Source of the DNA: Bryobacterales bacterium
GTDB lineage: Bacteria; Acidobacteriota; Terriglobia; Bryobacterales; Bryobacteraceae
NCBI GenBank assembly: GCA_016721425.1
Contig: JADKID010000016.1
Span: 186,001 to 250,000 of the forward strand
Reading direction: 5' to 3'
DNA length: 64,000 nucleotides
Under the pieces are notes generated by a model, which saw only the letters and a list, made by a program, of their open reading frames with translations, was not told the origin of the DNA and did no database searches. Below, piece by piece: positions 41,399 through 50,098 of this stretch; positions within the stretch are counted from its first letter, which is position 1; every line of letters starts with the position of its first letter. The position numbers were made by a program, and so were the translations under genes.

Positions 41399-44143
41399 TT
41401 AGTTGCGCCGGGGCGCGTTCTCCTTGTCGCCCCGCTTCAGGATCTTCTCCATCTCCTCGTCGTCGTCCATCACGATCGACCGCATCTTGCGGGCCTGCCC
41501 GTAGTCCGGGTCCTTCGGGTCTTTGGCCTTCTCCGGATCAAAGATCCGCGGGTCCACCGGCACGGCCTTGTACGGCCGGTAGTCCGGAGTCGTCGTGAAA
41601 CTGTCGGAAAAATCGTTGGCCAGCGCGTCAAACAGATTCAGCGACGGCAGGCCGAAGATCCCGTACAGCGTCCGATGCATGCTGAGGATGGTGGTGTGCC
41701 GGTGCGACACGTAGCCGCGTTTGGCCCACGGGCTGATCACCATCAGGACACTGCGCTGGGCGTCCACGTGATCCGGTTCGCCGCCGGAGTCGTCCTCGGT
41801 GACGAAGATGGCCATGTTCTTCCAATACGGCGTGTGCGAGAGAAACTCGACGATCCGTCCCAGCGCCAGATCGTTGTCCGCCATCCACGAGGCCAGGTAG
41901 GGATAGCCCTTCTCCGGCTTCGGGTCCGCGCCGTGATCGTTGCAGATGGCGATGTTGATAAACGACGGGAACTTCTTCCCGCCGCGGATAAACCGCTCTT
42001 CCACATCGCGCATGAACCAGTGCGCCCGGTATTGGTCCGGGATGTTCATGTTGAAGATGGGGAACCCAAAGGCGGTGTTGTCGAAGAGCACTTTCGGCAT
42101 AGGCACGTTGACCACTTCGCGCGCGCCGGTGGGATGCTCGTCGGCCTCCTCCCCCACTCCGGGAAACTCGAAGCCCTCGCCGTAGTTGCGGAAGCTGACC
42201 TTGTTCCGGCCGAGATGCTCCCACATCGAACCGGCCTCCGGGTAGTCCTCCGGCATCAGCGAACCGTTCGAGCCCATCGAGTAGCGCCGCCCCGGAGCCG
42301 TGCTGTTCTTCTTGAAGGACCAGCCCAGCGAATACGTCATCTGCATCAGGTTATTGGGCTGCACGCCCACCAGCCAGCGATGCCCCACGCCCGAGGCCTC
42401 CGGCTCCATATAGAAGTTGTCGCTCACCGTGAACGCGCGCGCCAGCGCATTGTGATTTACCATCACGGCGGCATCCTCCAGCGTCGGCTGGCCCTTACCC
42501 GTGATGGTCTGATGCAACCCCCAGCGCAACAGCGCGGGGTCGTGCTTCGCGCCGGGCACGCGGTCGAAGATAGCGTCGAATGTGTGATTCTCCTTCGTGA
42601 TGAAGACCACGTACTTGATCTCCCGCGAGGCGCGGCCCACCGTGGCCGGGATGATGGGCGAGGACATCGCCGCCCGGTCAGCCGCGCGATCCACCATGCC
42701 GTTGTATTCGAGCACGCGTCCCGTCATCGCCCGCAGCGCCTCGCCGTCCGGCCGGTCCAGGATGCTGATCACGCCGCGCAGCCCTTGAAACTCGGTCTTC
42801 GGCGCCTTCGGGCCGAGGTTCGGGCCATTGCCAAAGCCCTTGAAATTGACGCAGGCCAGGCGCCGCCCGTCGGGGGAGATCGCCAGGCGGTAGGGGTACC
42901 AGGCGGTGGGAATGTGGCCCAGCACCTCCAGCGTCCGCGCGTCCAGAACGCCGATCGCATTGATGCCGCTCTCCGCCACAAAGAGCCGCGCGCCATCGGC
43001 CGACACCACCATGCCGGAGGGACCCACACCGCGCAGGCGCGCCACCAGCGGCGAAGGCGTAATCCGTTGTTTGGCCAGCAGCTTCCCGGTAGCAAGATCG
43101 ATCCGCTCAATCAGATCGTTGTTGCCGTTCGAGACGTACAGGCTGTCGCCGCTCGCCACCAGAAAGTTGGGCGCGCTGCCGCCCACCGTCGTGCCGTTGT
43201 CCGAGGGAGCGCGGATCAACAGCCCCGTCTTCCAGTGGCTCAGCACCTTCGGAGCCAGCGGGTTGGAGACGTCCACGCCGGTGACCGAAAACGATTGCGG
43301 CCCGTTGTCATCGCCCAGGCCGGGGATCTTGCGTCCCTCGAACGTCACGCCCTCGCGCGCCTCTTTGCTGGGGTAGCCGTAGGCGGGGCGGGTCATCCCG
43401 CGCGGATCGGACTTTCCGTCGGCCGGCGGCGGCACCGCACTGTATTCGAATAGGCCGATATTCGCCACAAACACGCGGTTCCCCGACACGGCCAGCGTGT
43501 AGGGATAGCGCCCCACCGGCGTCGAGCCCGCCACGCGGCGGTCGCCCGTATCGACGATCACCAGGCGGAAATTGGTCACATCGGCGCAGTACAGATACCG
43601 GCCGTCTTCGGAGACCTTCAGGTCGGCCGCATAGCTGTCTTCAAACTTCCGCCCCGCCACTTCAGCGTTGAGCTGGATCTCCGCCAGCAACTGCCGCGAG
43701 CCCGTGTCGAAGACGAACACCGTGCCTCTCTCGCCGCTGCTCCAATACAGCAGCTTGCCGTCCGGAGAGAAATCGGCGCCGCCCGCGTTCAGATGAAACT
43801 TCTTCTTTCCCTCAGGCTTGGGAAGCGCCAGTTCCGTGATCTTCGGCGCACCCGATTGCCACTCCGTCAGAAACTGCCCCACTCCATCGCTGGGCACAAA
43901 CAGCATCTGTCCGTCGCGGCTCATGGCCAGGCCATGCGGAAAGCGCACCAGCGAGAAGTGCTTGCCCTCCGGCTTCAACTGGCGGCCGTTGGGCAGCGTG
44001 GTGACCCCCGCCGGATCGTGTGTCGCATAGGTATCCACGGCCGGCGGGTGCAGATAGGGTTGGGCCCACGCCGGGGCCCCCAGAAGTCCAGCGGACAGCG
44101 ATAGCAGGATCCGGAAGCGCGCCGGTGAGAGTCCAGGTTTCAT
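41399..44143 (-). CDS. Secreted YncE-type propeller / phosphoesterase fusion (intact paralogue)
   Basis: A 914-residue exported protein, intact relative of the broken gene at 4381-6970. Signal peptide (about 1-27, ILLSLSAGLLGAPAWA), YncE-type propeller (GRLFVAESGINAIGVLD, LYVSNGNNDLIERID) to about residue 490, then a phosphoesterase/alkaline-phosphatase-superfamily domain with YVVFITKENHTFDAIFDRVP, FVTEDDSGGEPDHVDAQ and a metal-binding histidine region. The domain resembles phospholipase-C/acid-phosphatase-like enzymes. The substrate may be a phosphate ester of the outer membrane or extracellular material. Confidence 0.87.
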   Translation of the reverse strand: MKPGLSPARFRILLSLSAGLLGAPAWAQPYLHPPAVDTYATHDPAGVTTLPNGRQLKPEGKHFSLVRFPHGLAMSRDGQMLFVPSDGVGQFLTEWQSGAPKITELALPKPEGKKKFHLNAGGADFSPDGKLLYWSSGERGTVFVFDTGSRQLLAEIQLNAEVAGRKFEDSYAADLKVSEDGRYLYCADVTNFRLVIVDTGDRRVAGSTPVGRYPYTLAVSGNRVFVANIGLFEYSAVPPPADGKSDPRGMTRPAYGYPSKEAREGVTFEGRKIPGLGDDNGPQSFSVTGVDVSNPLAPKVLSHWKTGLLIRAPSDNGTTVGGSAPNFLVASGDSLYVSNGNNDLIERIDLATGKLLAKQRITPSPLVARLRGVGPSGMVVSADGARLFVAESGINAIGVLDARTLEVLGHIPTAWYPYRLAISPDGRRLACVNFKGFGNGPNLGPKAPKTEFQGLRGVISILDRPDGEALRAMTGRVLEYNGMVDRAADRAAMSSPIIPATVGRASREIKYVVFITKENHTFDAIFDRVPGAKHDPALLRWGLHQTITGKGQPTLEDAAVMVNHNALARAFTVSDNFYMEPEASGVGHRWLVGVQPNNLMQMTYSLGWSFKKNSTAPGRRYSMGSNGSLMPEDYPEAGSMWEHLGRNKVSFRNYGEGFEFPGVGEEADEHPTGAREVVNVPMPKVLFDNTAFGFPIFNMNIPDQYRAHWFMRDVEERFIRGGKKFPSFINIAICNDHGADPKPEKGYPYLASWMADNDLALGRIVEFLSHTPYWKNMAIFVTEDDSGGEPDHVDAQRSVLMVISPWAKRGYVSHRHTTILSMHRTLYGIFGLPSLNLFDALANDFSDSFTTTPDYRPYKAVPVDPRIFDPEKAKDPKDPDYGQARKMRSIVMDDDEEMEKILKRGDKENAPRRN

Positions 44144-44395
44144 GGGTTGGTAGCGCCGCCCCCCAAGGACAGCGACTACCAGCGTAGCCGAAGTGCGGCG
44201 CCTCTGGCCCGCCGCACACCCGGCACCAGAGCCGCACTCGCTCCGCGGGTTTCAGTTACACCTTCTCGCCCTCTTTGACACTGAACGAGTCATAACAGCC
44301 ATCGACTGCGAGTCGAAACGCCGTCCAGCGTCACTGTATTCTGGGGGAGCAGGCAAGGACAGTCTCTTCCCGATCTGCGCTAGAGAATTCAGGCA

Positions 44396-46111
44396 ATGGA
44401 TTGCGGCAAAGCCAGACGCATCGAAATGGATAAGACGGACGACGCGCGCGGAATTGCACGCCTCGCCGCCGCAGTTTTACTCACGATCCTCCCCGCGCTC
44501 GCAGCGCAGTCTTTCCGCCTCAGCCTCCCCGCCACCCACGGGCCGCTCCTGGACAAAGCCGCGGCCATCTTCACCCGCCGGGTGAATCAGCGATGCGGCG
44601 CCGCGTCTACTGCACGCACCGTCACCATCGAGCTGCGGATCAGCTCGGAAATCGGACCCGAGGGCTTCTCCATTGCGAACGGCCCGCGCCGCGCGATCCG
44701 CGTCACCGGCGGCGATGAGCACGGAGTGCTCTACGGATTGGGCAAGCTCTTCCGCACCTCGCGATGCGAAGGCGGCGTGTTCACCGCCGGTGAGTGGCGC
44801 GGAACGTCCAAGCCCGCCGGCTCGCTGCGCGGCGTCTATCTTGCCTCGCACTTTGGCAACTTCTACGAAGCAGCGCCCCTGGAGGAACTCGAGGGGTATG
44901 TCGAGGACCTCGCCCTCTGGGGCGTGAACGCCCTGGGCTTCTCCTTTCCCGCCTGGCAATACGCCTCCTATGACGACCCCGCCGCCCGCAGCAATCTCCT
45001 GCGTATCCGCGCCATGATGCGCGCCGCAAAAAGCGCAGGCATGCAGGTGGGCGCGTTGGTGGCGCCCAACCAGGTCTTCAACACCGCGCCCGCCGAACTC
45101 CGCGCGAAACCGTATCCGGACGATTGGGGCCGCCGCGGCTTCCTCGGCGTCAACGTCTGCCCCAGCTTGCCCGCCGGCCACGAATACCTGCTGCACGTCT
45201 GGGCCGGATTGCTCAACCAATATCGCGACATCGGCCTGGATTTCGTCACCTACTGGCCCTATGACGAGGGCGGCTGCGGCTGCCCGCAGTGCTGGCCGTG
45301 GGGCGCGCGCGGCTATGTGAACATCTGCCGGGATCTCTCGCGGATGGCTCGCGCCCAGTTCCCACGAATGAAAGTCGTGCTCTCCACCTGGATGTTCGAT
45401 TCTCCCCCCGCCGGCGAATGGGAAGGCCTCACCAAGGTGCTGGCCGAAGATACCCCGTGGGCGAACTACATCATGGCCGACGCTCACGAGGATTACCCGC
45501 GCTACCCGCTCGAGCGCGGCGTACCCGGCGGCCTGCCGCTGCTCAACTTCCCGGAGATCAGCATGTGGGGCATGGCGCCGTGGGGCGGCTACGGGGCCAA
45601 CCCCTTGCCCGGTCACCTCCAACAGCTTTGGAACCAGGTCTCCGGCAAAGTCACAGGCGGCCTGCCCTATTCCGAAGGCATCTACGAAGACCTCAACAAG
45701 GTGATCTACAGCCAGTTCTATTGGGACCCGAAACGGACCGCGATCGAGACACTCCGCGAGTACGCGGAGTCTGAGTTCTCGCCCGCTGTGGCCACCTCTG
45801 TCTTGCGCGCCGTCGAGCTGTTGGAGGCGAACCACCGGCGCAAGAACGGCCGTTTTGAAAAGCCGCCGCGGCAAACCAGGGAAGCGCTGGAACTGATCCG
45901 CCAGTCGGACCGCATCCTCTCTCCGCAGGCCCGCCACAGTTGGCGCTGGCGGATCCTCTATCTACGCGCGCTGATCGACGACGAGCTCAGCAACACCGGC
46001 GGCAAGCCTCAGGGACCCGTGCTGAAAGACGCCTTCGCCGAGCTCGTGCGCATCTACCACGCCGAGCATGTCCATACCAATCGCGTCGCCCCGCCCCCCT
46101 TGCTGCCTTGA
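44396..46111 (+). CDS. Secreted glycosidase-like protein (GH20/GH67-type N-terminal fold)
   Basis: About 571 residues. A hydrophobic leader (LAAAVLLTILPALAAQ) follows 30 charged residues; ATG at 44426 is an alternative start that trims them. The IRVTGGDEHGVLYGLGKLFR segment is the zincin-like helper domain found before GH20, GH67 and GH84 catalytic barrels. The body is a barrel-like fold with WGVNALGFSFPAWQYAS, FVTYWPYDEGGCGCPQCWP, and KVVLSTWMFDSP. The cysteine-rich motif may bind metal or form a disulfide. A carboxylate pair suitable for catalysis is plausible in YDEGG and the later acidic residues, but the substrate is unknown. Confidence 0.7.
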   Translation: MDCGKARRIEMDKTDDARGIARLAAAVLLTILPALAAQSFRLSLPATHGPLLDKAAAIFTRRVNQRCGAASTARTVTIELRISSEIGPEGFSIANGPRRAIRVTGGDEHGVLYGLGKLFRTSRCEGGVFTAGEWRGTSKPAGSLRGVYLASHFGNFYEAAPLEELEGYVEDLALWGVNALGFSFPAWQYASYDDPAARSNLLRIRAMMRAAKSAGMQVGALVAPNQVFNTAPAELRAKPYPDDWGRRGFLGVNVCPSLPAGHEYLLHVWAGLLNQYRDIGLDFVTYWPYDEGGCGCPQCWPWGARGYVNICRDLSRMARAQFPRMKVVLSTWMFDSPPAGEWEGLTKVLAEDTPWANYIMADAHEDYPRYPLERGVPGGLPLLNFPEISMWGMAPWGGYGANPLPGHLQQLWNQVSGKVTGGLPYSEGIYEDLNKVIYSQFYWDPKRTAIETLREYAESEFSPAVATSVLRAVELLEANHRRKNGRFEKPPRQTREALELIRQSDRILSPQARHSWRWRILYLRALIDDELSNTGGKPQGPVLKDAFAELVRIYHAEHVHTNRVAPPPLLP

Positions 46112-46118
46112 GACCCGC

Positions 46119-46988
46119 TCAGCCCAGGCGCGTCAGCGGCCCATACAACTCGGGTCGGCGGAATCGGAACAGCGCCTCCGGCTCGGCCCGCGCGCTCAGC
46201 AGATCTTCGCGGTGGAATTCGGTCACCAGCATTCCAGCCCGTGGCCCGGCCAGCACCTCGCCGCGCGGCCCCACCGCCACCGCGCCGCCGGGGAAGCTCT
46301 GCTCCACGCCCGCGCACGAAACGTCCCCCAGGTAATTGGCGGCCAGGCCAAAGACGCCGTTCTCCCCGCAGCGGGCGCGCAGCGCGGGCAGCGCCCACTC
46401 CGCCCACGCCTCCACCGTCCCCGGAGCCGGATCGGCCGCAAACGGAAAGAGCACGATCTCCACATTCTCCACGGCCAGCAGGCGTGTGGACTCCGGAATC
46501 AGCGCATCAAAACAGATGTTCACGCCGATCCGTCCCAGCTCCGTTTCCACCACCGCCAGCCCGCTCCCGCCGTTGTAGAACGGCATCTCGAACATCGGCA
46601 CATGCAGCTTGCGCCACGCCCCCAGCAGCCCGCCCGGCCCCACCAGCACGTGCGTGTTGTGCAGGCAGTTGCCGGCGTCTTCCAGCAGGCCCGCCGCGAT
46701 CAGCAGCCCGGTCTTGGCAGCGATCTGCGCCAGTGCGGCGGTGGCCGGTCCTGGCACCGTCTGCGCCCCGGCACGGGCCGCCCGCAGCGCCGTGCGCAGC
46801 CACGCTGCGTGGTCGCCCACCGGGTGATTGGGGATAAAACCGCACAGCGAGAGCTCCGGGAACAGCGCGATCTGCGCGCCGGCCTCCGCCGCCTCGCGCG
46901 ACGCCTCCTCGATCCGTTCCAGATTCCCGCCGGTATCGCCGCTCTGGCTGTTCAGTGGGATCGCCGCTACTCTCACAATGTCGCGCAT
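46119..46988 (-). CDS. Carbon-nitrogen hydrolase (nitrilase superfamily)
   Basis: A 289-residue nitrilase-superfamily amidase. The Glu-Lys-Cys triad is visible: Glu in ALFPELSLCG, Lys in AWRKLHVPMF, and nucleophile Cys in GVNICFDALIPES. It should hydrolyse an amide, ureido or nitrile C-N bond. No signal peptide. ATG at 46988 is six bases beyond a TACCCT box, so the mRNA may be leaderless. The gene converges with the glycosidase-like gene, seven bases between stops. Confidence 0.88.
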   Translation of the reverse strand: MRDIVRVAAIPLNSQSGDTGGNLERIEEASREAAEAGAQIALFPELSLCGFIPNHPVGDHAAWLRTALRAARAGAQTVPGPATAALAQIAAKTGLLIAAGLLEDAGNCLHNTHVLVGPGGLLGAWRKLHVPMFEMPFYNGGSGLAVVETELGRIGVNICFDALIPESTRLLAVENVEIVLFPFAADPAPGTVEAWAEWALPALRARCGENGVFGLAANYLGDVSCAGVEQSFPGGAVAVGPRGEVLAGPRAGMLVTEFHREDLLSARAEPEALFRFRRPELYGPLTRLG

Positions 46989-46994
46989 AGGTCC

Positions 46995-47000
46995 AGGGTA
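46995..47000 (-). promoter_or_regulatory. -10-like box TACCCT six bases before the amidase ATG
   Basis: On the minus strand TACCCT, then GGACCT, then ATG. The same spacing as the other leaderless candidates; no clear -35. Confidence 0.35.
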
Positions 47001-47044
47001 CAGGCATCACCGCCAGACAGTTACACTGAACGGGGACAATCACC

Positions 47045-48802
47045 ATGAAGACTCCAGTTGTGTTGCTGCTGCTGGCGGCGGTGAGCCGCGGCGCCGATCC
47101 ATCTGCCACGCACACGGACGTGTTCCGCAGCGGCGAGGAGGGCTACCGGTCGTACCGAATCCCGGCCATTGTCGCGGCGGCCGACGGGTCGTTGCTGGCG
47201 TTCGCCGAAGGGCGCAAAGAGAACCAGGGCGACCCCGGCGACGGCGACATCGATCTGGTGCTGAAGCGCAGCGCGGATCGCGGCGCGACGTGGTCCCCTC
47301 TCGTCGTCCTCGATGATCCCGGTGAGAAGTGGAGCGCCTCCAATCCCACGCCCGTGGTGGACCGCGCCAGCGGCCGCATCTACATCGCCTACAACCGCTG
47401 GCGCCCGGGGATGGGCACATATAAGAGCCGCCCCGGCACGGACGACAACCAGGCGTGGCTGCGCTGGAGCGATGATCACGGGCGCCACTGGTCCGCAGCG
47501 CGCGACATCACCCGCGAGGCCCGCGATTTCGGCGCCTGGGGCGCGATGTTCTTCGGCCCCGGCGGCGCCATCCAAACCAAAAACGGCCGCCTGCTGCTGC
47601 CTGCGGCGATGTGCCCCGATACGTGCAGCGCCATGGGCGCGGCGGGCGCTTGGCGCGGCTCGTTGAGCCTCATGCGGGCCTACGCGGTGTGGAGCGACGA
47701 CCACGGCGCAACCTGGAAGCGCGGCGCCCTGCTGCCGGCGCTGACCGATGAAAATCAACTCGTGGAACTGGCCGACGGCGCCGTCATGATGGACGCGCGC
47801 CAGGCGAGCGGTGAGCGGCGTTGGGTGGGCATCAGCCGCGATGGCGGCGCCACCTGGAGCCGTCCTGTCGCCGGGCAGGCGGTCACCCCCGTGGCCACAG
47901 CCATCGAGCGGTTGACCACGAAGGCCGCCGGCAGCGATCGGGACCGGCTGGTGTGGACCGGCGTCTCCGGACCAGGACGGAAAAACCTAGTCGTGCGCGT
48001 CAGCTACGACGAAGGCCAGACCTGGGTCAACGAGCGGACCATCGCCGCCGGCTTGGCCGCCTACTCGGACCTCACCACCATGGCGGACGGAACCGTGGGC
48101 GTCCTCTGGGAGCGCGGCGTCAGCGCCCTTTCGCAGTTCATCACCTTCACCCGCGTGGGCCGCGACTTCCTGGAGACGCCAGCCTCCGGCCCGGTCGTGC
48201 GCGAGAGCATCGAGTGGCTCGACGTGTGGATTCCCAATACGAATGACCGCGCCCTGCCGCGCGTTCTCCTGATCGGCGATTCCATCACGCGGGGCTACGG
48301 CAAGCAAGTGGAGCTCAATCTGAAAGACAAGACCTACGTCGCGCGCCTGGCAACGTCCAAGAGCCTGGGCGATCCGGCCCTGCTCGATCAGGTGACGCTG
48401 GTGCTGCGCGAACATACCTTCGACATCATCCACTTCAACAACGGCATGCACGGCAGTGGCTACAGCGAAGAGGCCTACGCGGCAGCACTCCCGCAGGCGC
48501 TGGAACTGCTCCGCAAGGAAGCCCCCCGCGCCAAGGTGATCTGGTGTACCACCACCGACGTCCGCGAGCGCGATCATCTGGAACGCGTGATGCCCAAGAC
48601 GGAGAGAATGGCCCGCCGCAATCAGCTCGTGGTGGACTTCGCTAAACGTGAGGGATTGCCCGTGAACGATCTCTTTGCCGTCGTGCGCGATCATCCTGAG
48701 CTGCACGCCGCCGATGGAGTGCACTTCAACGAGAAGGGCAGCGCCGCCCTGGCCGCGGAAGTGGCGGCGGCCATCGCGAAGCTGCTGCCGTTGCCTCAAT
48801 AG
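47045..48802 (+). CDS. Sialidase-like propeller fused to SGNH/GDSL esterase
   Basis: A 585-residue secreted protein. Signal peptide (MKTPVVLLLLAAVSRGA), then a BNR propeller of the exo-alpha-sialidase (GH33) type. It shows YRIPAIV (the conserved RIP arginine) and Asp-box repeats SADRGATW, WSDDHGRHW, WSDDHGATW, and SRDGGATW. From about residue 405 a second domain begins LLIGDSITRGYG (SGNH block I with the nucleophile serine) and ends DGVHFNEKG (block V Asp-His), with NNGMHG in the middle. The pairing suggests removal of O-acetyl groups and glycosidic cleavage on the same chain. Free of frameshift. RBS GGGGAC precedes the ATG. Confidence 0.83.
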   Translation: MKTPVVLLLLAAVSRGADPSATHTDVFRSGEEGYRSYRIPAIVAAADGSLLAFAEGRKENQGDPGDGDIDLVLKRSADRGATWSPLVVLDDPGEKWSASNPTPVVDRASGRIYIAYNRWRPGMGTYKSRPGTDDNQAWLRWSDDHGRHWSAARDITREARDFGAWGAMFFGPGGAIQTKNGRLLLPAAMCPDTCSAMGAAGAWRGSLSLMRAYAVWSDDHGATWKRGALLPALTDENQLVELADGAVMMDARQASGERRWVGISRDGGATWSRPVAGQAVTPVATAIERLTTKAAGSDRDRLVWTGVSGPGRKNLVVRVSYDEGQTWVNERTIAAGLAAYSDLTTMADGTVGVLWERGVSALSQFITFTRVGRDFLETPASGPVVRESIEWLDVWIPNTNDRALPRVLLIGDSITRGYGKQVELNLKDKTYVARLATSKSLGDPALLDQVTLVLREHTFDIIHFNNGMHGSGYSEEAYAAALPQALELLRKEAPRAKVIWCTTTDVRERDHLERVMPKTERMARRNQLVVDFAKREGLPVNDLFAVVRDHPELHAADGVHFNEKGSAALAAEVAAAIAKLLPLPQ

Positions 48803-48828
48803 AGATCACCAGCCCGGCCCGGAACTCC

Positions 48829-48857
48829 GGCCTCTCCGCCTCAGAGCGGAACAGGCC
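48829..48857. terminator. Possible bidirectional terminator hairpin
   Basis: GGCCT-CT-CCGC pairs with GCGG-AAC-AGGCC between two convergent stops (48802 and 48882). No T run follows, so the stability of the stem is the only support. Confidence 0.4.
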
Positions 48858-48881
48858 AGAGTATTGCCAGGCCGATCACTG

Positions 48882-50036
48882 TCAACGGGAAGCCGTCTGG
48901 GCCGGCCGCGCCCGCAGCCGTGCCTGAATCGACGAGGCGTGCCTCAGAATCTGAGGATCCTTCACGCCAATCGCCAGAGCCCGCCGGATCTGCGCATCGG
49001 CCTGCTGGAGCTCGCCATTGGCTGCCAGCGCCCAGGCGTAGGCATCCAGCGTGGAGACATCCTGGCGTCGAGCGATCTCCTTCGCCGCGATCCTGAGCCC
49101 CTCGGCCGGCTTTCCGGCGTAATCCAGGTAATAAGCGATCAGCTCGTGGTTGGCGTTGTCTGCCGTTTCCGCCTCACCCAGCGCGAGCTTCTCGAATCGG
49201 GCAAAGGCACGGCCCGCCTCCGCCTTCTTTCCCGCGGAATGGAGTGCCGCGGCAAGGGCGAAGAGGTTCTCGGCATGCGGCGCGGCCTGATAGCGCTTTT
49301 CCAGCAGCAGCGCCGCGTCGGCGTGCCGCGCCTGTGCCTGACGGACCTTCGCCAGCGCGCCCAGCGCGTAGTGGTAGTTGGGAAATAGGCCCAGCGCCCC
49401 GTTCGCGTAGACCTCCGCCTTCTCCACGTTGCCGCCCAGCAGGTGAAGATGGGCGATCTGCGTCAGATACCAGGCGCGCTCCTCGGATTCCTGAAAGGCG
49501 GTGGAATCATAGGCGCGCTGCATCAGCTCCATGGCGCCGCTGAGGTCCCCGTGCAGCTCGCGTAGATACGCCGCACGCGTCAGTCCGGCTGTATTGCCCG
49601 CGCGCAGATTCAGCATCCACTGCGTGGCCTCCACCGCGGCCTTGTAGTTGCCAAGCTCCACGTGGGCGTCGGCCAGATAACCGTACACCGCGAGATCGTC
49701 CGGATTCTGCTTGTTGAGCTTCGTGGCCAGCTCCAGTGCCTGCCCAAACTCGTGCCGGCCCAGCATCAGCCAGGCGCGCGTCTTCAGCGCCTCGTAGTTG
49801 CCGGGTGCAAGCTCCATGGATTTCTTCAGCGCCTCCTCGGCCTTGTCATAGAAAGCCGTGTCGGATATCTCGCGGGCGCGCCGGGCGTACGCCATGGCAA
49901 GAGCGTTGTAATACGGCGCGTGGCCGGGTTGTTTGGCGATCTCCGCCTGGGCTTTGCGGATGCTGACTTCGGCCGGCGAAGGGGCCGTCTGGGCGAAGGC
50001 GGAGAGTACAACCAGCGAGGTGATGAGTAAGCGCAT
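48882..50036 (-). CDS. Secreted tetratricopeptide-repeat protein
   Basis: A 384-residue exported protein with signal peptide MRLLITSLVVLSAFAQ, then about eight TPR-like helix pairs: YYNALAMAYARRAREISD, ALKKSMELAPGNYEALK, AYGYLADAHVELGNYKAA and similar. It should be a periplasmic scaffold that binds partner proteins. The gene follows the DUF4331 gene by 62 bases in the same direction, suggesting a common operon controlled by the ECF sigma factor further upstream, though this is inferred from order only. Confidence 0.83.
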   Translation of the reverse strand: MRLLITSLVVLSAFAQTAPSPAEVSIRKAQAEIAKQPGHAPYYNALAMAYARRAREISDTAFYDKAEEALKKSMELAPGNYEALKTRAWLMLGRHEFGQALELATKLNKQNPDDLAVYGYLADAHVELGNYKAAVEATQWMLNLRAGNTAGLTRAAYLRELHGDLSGAMELMQRAYDSTAFQESEERAWYLTQIAHLHLLGGNVEKAEVYANGALGLFPNYHYALGALAKVRQAQARHADAALLLEKRYQAAPHAENLFALAAALHSAGKKAEAGRAFARFEKLALGEAETADNANHELIAYYLDYAGKPAEGLRIAAKEIARRQDVSTLDAYAWALAANGELQQADAQIRRALAIGVKDPQILRHASSIQARLRARPAQTASR

Positions 50037-50098
50037 GATGAGTCCTTTCTCCTGGTGGCGGGCCGCCGGCTCTGAACTGCCGGCAGCCCTCCGGTTTG

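Noticed and set aside
41675..43453. 592-residue plus-strand frame opposite the phosphoesterase fusion.
   Set aside because: Arg/His-rich antisense product; the coding strand has signal peptide and catalytic motifs.
44477..45937. 486-residue minus-strand frame opposite the glycosidase-like gene.
   Set aside because: No start signal or family motif; the coding strand has clear domain structure.
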